NCBI GenBank assembly: GCA_016219185.1
Contig: JACRBZ010000097.1
Span: 1 to 64,000, forward strand
DNA length: 64,000 nt
Direction: 5' to 3'
Source of the DNA: Deltaproteobacteria bacterium
GTDB lineage: Bacteria; Desulfobacterota; Desulfobacteria; Desulfobacterales; Desulfatirhabdiaceae
The translations under genes and the position numbers were made by a program. Positions 59,501 to 64,000 of this stretch are shown here, one piece after another; the first letter of the stretch is position 1; the number at the start of each line of letters is the position of its first letter. The notes beneath the pieces were generated by a model, which saw only the letters and a program-made list of their open reading frames with translations, was not told where the DNA came from and searched no databases.

Positions 59501-61837
59501 ATGAGACGGAACAGTTTCTTCTTACCTGTCGTGATCTTTGCCGTTGTATTTTTGTTATCCGCCCCGGCGCGGTCTCAACTCCAAGCCCCGGTTCTTGGCC
59601 GGGTTACTTCAGATTCCTGGGTCAACCTTTTCTGGACCCCGGTGCCAGGGGCATTCGGCTATACGCTGTCTTATGCTCCGATTCCCTTTACGGGATCCAT
59701 CGGGACCATCGATATGGGAACGAAAACCGACGCTTTGTTCGATCTCTGGCCCGGCGCCGCTTTCTATGTGGCGATTCAGTCCAGGGATGGTTCCGGGCTG
59801 AGCCCATATTCCAACGTTTTAGAAGTCGACATCGGGAATCTCTCTCCGCTTCTTGATTCAAAGGTCATTCCGAAGTATCAGGATTTCCTGATTATTCCGC
59901 CGGTGATGCCTTCCGCGGTACGAAAGGCGGATCTGCCTCCGGAACAGCAAGTGAACACCCCTTGGGACTCGAAATACGAAATTGCACTCAAACAGTTCGA
60001 TCAGCAGATCCTGCCTTCTCCCTTTCCCAAGACAACCGTCTGGAGTTACGGCAATCTATTGGGGCCGGCGCCCGGTCAGCCCGGATCCACCTTCAACTAC
60101 CCGGCGTTTACCGTCGAGGTGCGCAGGGACGAGATCGCAAGGGTCACCTGGACAAACGGCCTTGTTGATGAATCGGGCCAATATCTTCCGCCTCTGCTGG
60201 CGGTGGATCGCACCCTGCACTGGGCCAATCCGGAACTGCTGAAGTGTATGGACGGGGGGTTCCATGCCGATTGCAGGCCCGACCCGTCAGCACCATATAA
60301 TACGGATAATCTGGAACAGCCTTACCGGGGGCCCGTTCCCATGGTGACACATGTTCACGGGGCGCATGTGAATGCTGTCAGCGACGGCTATCCCGAAGCC
60401 TGGTGGCTGCCCGCGGCTACAAATATCCCCGAAGGTTATGCGCTTAAGGGCAGCAAATACGGGTCTGTTGAATCCGTTGCTCCGGGCAAGGCCGTGTTTG
60501 AATATGACAACAGTCAGTCTGCCGCCACCCTCTGGTATCACGATCACTCCCTGGGGATGACCCGGACCAATGTTTATGCCGGGCCCGCTGGCTTCTGGCT
60601 TGTCCGGGACGCGATAGAGGATGGTCTCAATCTTCCCGGTCCGGCGCCAAAACCCGGAGAGCCATTGTGGGTGCCCGCAGACCCCATGAATGACGCACCA
60701 CCATATTGGGAAATCCCCATTGTAATTCAGGACCGATCCTTCAACGCCGACGGTTCCCTGCATTATCCGGACAGCCGTCTGGAATTTGACGGGTTTCCCG
60801 GGCCCTATATCCCAGAGCCCGGTGCCGATCTGTCGCCGATCTGGAATCCTGAGGTATTCTTAAATACCATGGTTGTTAACGGCCGGACCTGGCCTGTTCA
60901 GGCCGTGGAACCCGATATGTACCGTTTTCGATTTTTGAATGGTTGCGATGCCCGGTTTCTCATGCTGAAGCTGGTGACTGCAACGGATATCAACGATCCC
61001 AACACCTGGGTGGATCTGCCGAGCCAGTTTACTCAGATAGGAGCTGAACAGGGGTTGCTGCCCAATCCCGTGTCACTGAATCGACTCCTTATTGCACCTG
61101 CGGAGCGGGCCGATGTTATTGTGAATTTTTCGAATGTCGCACCCGGCACCCAGGTCTACCTGGTCAATGTGGGACCAGATGAGCCTTTTGGTGGTGGCGA
61201 GCCGAATGTGGACTTTGTGTCTGCGAATCCGGAAACAACGGGTCAGGTGATGATGTTTAACGTGGTTGCGGACAATGTGAGCCGGGGAGAGAATTTCTCC
61301 ATACCGGTTTCAGTGACGACCGAGACCATTCCCGAACCCACGGTTACGCGCCGGCTCAGTCTCAACGAGAAGGAATCCGCGGAATATGCAGGCCCCGAGG
61401 CTGCTTTTCTGGGCACTTATGATGAGGGAAATCCGACCCCGATGATGTGGGTGGAAATGATCACGGAAACGCCGATACTGGGTGATACGGAACTATGGGA
61501 AATTTATAACTTCACGGCGGATGCTCATCCCATCCATCTGCATCTGGTGCATTTTCAGGTTGTTAACCGACAGCTTCTCACAAACCGTAACGAGGAAGGC
61601 ATTGCGGAGCCGCCTGCTTTTCCGGATGACTCTTCGCAACCGAGAGATCCCGAGCCCTGGGAGACCGGATTGAAGGACACCGTCGTTGCCTATCCCGGAG
61701 AGGTCACCCGGATCAAAGCCACATTTGATAAACACGGACTTTATGTCTGGCACTGCCACATTCTCGAACACGAGGACAACGAGATGATGCGGGCAGTGTA
61801 TGTGATGTCGCCCGGAGAGGTTCCGCCACTTCCGTGA
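59501..61837 (+). CDS. Secreted multicopper oxidase with FN3-like module
   Basis: 778 residues from MRRNSFFLPV with GAAAGGAT upstream; earlier in-frame ATGs lack a signal peptide. The signal peptide ends near PARSQLQ. Residues 27-115 repeat the FN3-like module of the upstream cytochrome. Copper motifs: HVHG (284-287), WYHDHS (345-350), HPIHLHLVHF and the final HCHILEHEDNEMM, with the axial Met. The layout resembles CotA/bilirubin-oxidase-like and OmpB-type enzymes, which oxidise metals or phenolics. With no clear oxygen metabolism here, a role in metal-linked electron transfer is plausible but unproven. Confidence 0.88.
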   Translation: MRRNSFFLPVVIFAVVFLLSAPARSQLQAPVLGRVTSDSWVNLFWTPVPGAFGYTLSYAPIPFTGSIGTIDMGTKTDALFDLWPGAAFYVAIQSRDGSGLSPYSNVLEVDIGNLSPLLDSKVIPKYQDFLIIPPVMPSAVRKADLPPEQQVNTPWDSKYEIALKQFDQQILPSPFPKTTVWSYGNLLGPAPGQPGSTFNYPAFTVEVRRDEIARVTWTNGLVDESGQYLPPLLAVDRTLHWANPELLKCMDGGFHADCRPDPSAPYNTDNLEQPYRGPVPMVTHVHGAHVNAVSDGYPEAWWLPAATNIPEGYALKGSKYGSVESVAPGKAVFEYDNSQSAATLWYHDHSLGMTRTNVYAGPAGFWLVRDAIEDGLNLPGPAPKPGEPLWVPADPMNDAPPYWEIPIVIQDRSFNADGSLHYPDSRLEFDGFPGPYIPEPGADLSPIWNPEVFLNTMVVNGRTWPVQAVEPDMYRFRFLNGCDARFLMLKLVTATDINDPNTWVDLPSQFTQIGAEQGLLPNPVSLNRLLIAPAERADVIVNFSNVAPGTQVYLVNVGPDEPFGGGEPNVDFVSANPETTGQVMMFNVVADNVSRGENFSIPVSVTTETIPEPTVTRRLSLNEKESAEYAGPEAAFLGTYDEGNPTPMMWVEMITETPILGDTELWEIYNFTADAHPIHLHLVHFQVVNRQLLTNRNEEGIAEPPAFPDDSSQPRDPEPWETGLKDTVVAYPGEVTRIKATFDKHGLYVWHCHILEHEDNEMMRAVYVMSPGEVPPLP

Positions 61838-61860
61838 TGACTTCATTTTAATCAAATTAG

Positions 61861-61893
61861 AAACAGGCCGCTGCCATGCGGCCTGTTTTCTTG
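61861..61893 (+). terminator. Intrinsic terminator after the multicopper oxidase
   Basis: Perfect 11-bp stem aaacaggccgc/gcggcctgttt around loop tgccat, followed by TCTTG. It lies 23 bp past the stop and before the FKBP gene. Confidence 0.75.
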
Positions 61894-61910
61894 TGGAAAG
61901 AGGAATCGAA

Positions 61911-62612
61911 ATGAAATATCCATTGCTTACCGCGCTTGCCGTGATTCTGTTGTTTAATACCGGTTCCGCTGCTGAAACGCCGAAAATCGAGGATGAGAAA
62001 GACCGGGTCAATTACAGCCTCGGTTATCAGATCGGCGAAGACCTCAAGCGTCAGGGCGTGGAGCTTCAGTCTGAGTTGATTGTCAAGGGGATACGGGATG
62101 CTATTTCGGGAACCAGTCCGCTGATGACACCTCAGGACATGCGGACCGTCCTGGTAGATCTGAAAAAGCGAATCGAGAAAACCGAGCGGGAAAGATTGTT
62201 GAAAGACAGCGGCAAGAATCTGGCCGAAGGGGAAGTTTTTTTGTCTGAAAATGCCAGGAAAGAGGGCGTCCAGGTCCTTCCGAGCGGGCTTCAGTACCGG
62301 GTGGTACGCGAGGGTTCCGGCGCCTCGCCCAAAGCAACCGATACCGTAACGGTCAACTACCGCGGGATGCACATCGATGGTACCGAATTCGACAGTTCCT
62401 ATAAGCGAAACAAACCGGCGATTTTTCGGGTCGATCGCGTGATTCGCGGCTGGACCGAGGCATTACAACTGATGAAGGAAGGCGCCAAATGGGAGCTCTC
62501 TATTCCCGCCAAACTCGCCTACGGCGAGCGCGGAGCCGGCACCGGAATCCCCCCCAACAGCGCCCTCATCTTCGATGTGGAATTGATCGCAGTCGGGGGG
62601 AGTGAAAAATGA
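61911..62612 (+). CDS. FKBP-type peptidyl-prolyl isomerase, FkpA/Mip-like
   Basis: 233 residues from MKYPLLTAL with AAGAGGAAT upstream. A signal peptide ends near GSAAET. A helical dimerisation region (about 25-110: VNYSLGYQIGEDLKRQGVEL) precedes the FKBP domain (about 125-233: YRVVREGSGASPKATDTVTV, GTEFDSSYKRNKPAIFRV, WELSIPAKLAYGERGAGTGI). It helps fold envelope proteins in the periplasm. The cytochrome and oxidase encoded just before are possible clients. Confidence 0.92.
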   Translation: MKYPLLTALAVILLFNTGSAAETPKIEDEKDRVNYSLGYQIGEDLKRQGVELQSELIVKGIRDAISGTSPLMTPQDMRTVLVDLKKRIEKTERERLLKDSGKNLAEGEVFLSENARKEGVQVLPSGLQYRVVREGSGASPKATDTVTVNYRGMHIDGTEFDSSYKRNKPAIFRVDRVIRGWTEALQLMKEGAKWELSIPAKLAYGERGAGTGIPPNSALIFDVELIAVGGSEK

Positions 62613-62651
62613 CATGTCATCACGATTTATCTCCCGACCTCCGGACATGAC

Positions 62652-64000
62652 TCACCCCCAAAAGGATTTGATCTTGTTCCGGACGCAGGACATCAGAAGC
62701 CCGGCGGATCCGGTATGCTGACCCGTGTATTTTACCCCTTTTAAATACAGGGCCTCGGTTTGGATTTCCTTGATTCTATCCATCGGAAAGGTGAGCGGGT
62801 TTTGATCCAGAACGACAAAATCGGCGGCTTTTCCCGCTGTCAGTGTTCCCCTTTCCTTTTCATCAAAAGACAGTTTCGCGCCCCAATGGGTATGCATTCT
62901 CAACGCATCAAGGGCGGAAATCCGTTCATTCGGGTTGGGATGGTTGCAGGCGGCATGGATTCCTGACATCGGGTCCGGAAGGGTACAGGGTCCGTCCGAT
63001 CCGTTTGCCAGAAGCAAACCGGCGTTCAGCATGCTTTTTAAGGGGATGAGCTGATCCATCCGGTTTCCGAGGAGGGTTTCAAGATAAGCCACGGGCTCCT
63101 GCGGCCAGTACAGAAACGGCGTTTGCAGGGCAACGGCGATTTCCATGGATGCGGCTTTTTCGATCAGAGCCGGGGTCATCAGGTCCGCATGAATCAGCAC
63201 ATGCCGGTGATCGCCTCTGGGAAAATCCTTCAGCGCGTGTTCGTATGCGATCAGCGCCTGCTCAATGGCGGCATCTCCAATGGCGTGCATGGAAACCTGC
63301 AATCCCGTCCGGTTGGCCTCTTGAACAAAGGCGTTGACCTGGGGCTGCGTATAGAACAGCACCCCCCGGTTGTTTGAATTATTGCAGTACGGCAGGGACA
63401 GCGCCGCATCCTCGGACCCGAAACACCCGTCCAGCGCGGTTGCAAAACAGCCGCCGATGCGGGGCATTTTTTTACGGAGTACTTTTTGGACGTTCATGGT
63501 CTGAAAATAAGTTCGATACTGTTGGGGAAGGCCCAGAGATGCCAGTCTCATGATATCCACATCCAGATCCAGGGGAAATCCCACCCCTTCCACCGTATGG
63601 ATCAGGCCGATCCCTTTTCGGGCCAGATAGTCCGAGCCGGCGATCATATTTTTCAACACCGTGAACAGCGACACGGATTTTGAGATGTGATTTACCGCAT
63701 GATAAAACGATTGATGAAAAAACCATCCGGTTTTTGGGTCAAACCCCTTGTCGTTTAAAACCCCTGAAGGCAATTTGTTGATCAGGGCCGTGTTTGCGAC
63801 GGCGGCATGCCCGTCGTATTTGATGATCATCAGGGGATGGGCCGTCATGATATCCAGATCGGCCCGTTCAGGCAGCCTCTTTTCCCTTAATGAATGTGCC
63901 GAGCAGCCGAATCCGAGGATCAGACGTTCTTTGGAATGGGCTTCATGCGTTTGAATCATTACGGCCAGTTCATCGAAATCAGAGGCGGTGCGGCAGTCCA
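62652..64000 (-). CDS. Amidohydrolase, YtcJ/AepA-like, 5' end outside the window
   Basis: At least 449 codons. The frame continues upstream past the ATG at 63957-63959 to the window edge (DCRTASDFDELAV), so the start and the N-terminal HxH metal site are missing. Typical Amidohydro_3 features remain: HAIGDAAIEQAL, HADLM, LANGSDGP and LTAGKAADFVVLDQNPL. Enzymes of this group hydrolyse C-N bonds of N-acyl or cyclic amides; the substrate is unknown. It converges on the FKBP gene with 39 bp between the stops. Confidence 0.82.
   Translation of the reverse strand, partial: DCRTASDFDELAVMIQTHEAHSKERLILGFGCSAHSLREKRLPERADLDIMTAHPLMIIKYDGHAAVANTALINKLPSGVLNDKGFDPKTGWFFHQSFYHAVNHISKSVSLFTVLKNMIAGSDYLARKGIGLIHTVEGVGFPLDLDVDIMRLASLGLPQQYRTYFQTMNVQKVLRKKMPRIGGCFATALDGCFGSEDAALSLPYCNNSNNRGVLFYTQPQVNAFVQEANRTGLQVSMHAIGDAAIEQALIAYEHALKDFPRGDHRHVLIHADLMTPALIEKAASMEIAVALQTPFLYWPQEPVAYLETLLGNRMDQLIPLKSMLNAGLLLANGSDGPCTLPDPMSGIHAACNHPNPNERISALDALRMHTHWGAKLSFDEKERGTLTAGKAADFVVLDQNPLTFPMDRIKEIQTEALYLKGVKYTGQHTGSAGLLMSCVRNKIKSFWG

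Noticed and set aside
1..64000. CRISPR arrays, rRNA, riboswitches, prophage structural genes
   Set aside because: I looked for regular direct repeats, rRNA signatures and phage gene types and saw none. The only repeats are the MITE-like pair and the BACON duplication.

Overview
The window reads as a chromosomal segment of a Gram-negative, probably anaerobic member of the Desulfobacterota (former Deltaproteobacteria). I infer this from the gene types, not from a marker gene: sigma-54-driven type IV pilins with an NtrC-type PilR-like regulator, a fused sulfate adenylyltransferase/APS kinase, an ADP-forming acyl-CoA synthetase, a ferredoxin-nitroreductase fusion, a secreted nine-haem cytochrome, and many SpoIIE/STAS/GGDEF/HDOD signalling proteins. 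No rRNA or dissimilatory sulfate-reduction core gene is present to fix the genus.

Layout. 1-550: debris of two insertion sequences. 585-3717 (minus): type IV pilin locus with a sigma-54 promoter, pilA, a terminator, a TMTC-like glycosyltransferase with TPRs and a second, frameshifted pilin. 3960-6642: accessory stretch with long palindromes, toxin-antitoxin remnants and an AAA-ATPase/PD-(D/E)XK protein. 6714-14448 (minus): a compact housekeeping run cvpA-mazG-hisH-hisF-pgpA-lepB-pyrB-pyrC-pilR-like. 14660-17910: secreted EF-hand protein, acyl-CoA synthetase, phosphoesterase. 18166-25882 (plus): seven co-directional genes, Pal, a receiver/PP2C/anti-sigma-kinase protein, STAS, two sugar-transferase proteins, SAT-APS kinase and CysQ. 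25936-28575: YcaO-TPR protein, tRNA-Ala(CGC), thioesterase. 28616-32127 (minus): pqiA1-pqiA2-pqiB-pqiC. 32212-41743: small exported protein, HAD hydrolase, crotonase-fold protein, RND efflux pair with a DUF3047 protein, ferredoxin-nitroreductase, MetE/UROD-like protein. 41857-45408: tRNA-Glu(CTC), a decayed tyrosine integrase and a large secreted BACON/DUF1566 protein. 45470-50999: cNMP-binding PP2C phosphatase, HDOD protein, GspE-like ATPase and a diguanylate cyclase. 51022-56690: SGNH hydrolase, small zinc-ribbon protein, periplasmic binding protein, NUDIX hydrolase, small hypothetical protein and bacterial dynamin. 57131-64000: nine-haem cytochrome, multicopper oxidase, FKBP isomerase and the 3' part of an amidohydrolase gene.

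How the genes work together. The surface is the main theme: pili and their probable glycosylation, an envelope-glycan cluster under a phosphatase/anti-anti-sigma partner switch with sulfate activation beside it, a pqi lipid-transport operon, and a secreted cytochrome and copper oxidase that carry the same N-terminal module. The last pair is the best candidate for a little-described system (extracellular electron transfer). Three places show past gene traffic: the IS debris at the left edge, the toxin-antitoxin/ATPase insert between the pilR-like gene and pilA, and the integrase scar beside tRNA-Glu. A MITE-like repeat occurs twice, and one copy has become the tail of the dynamin gene.
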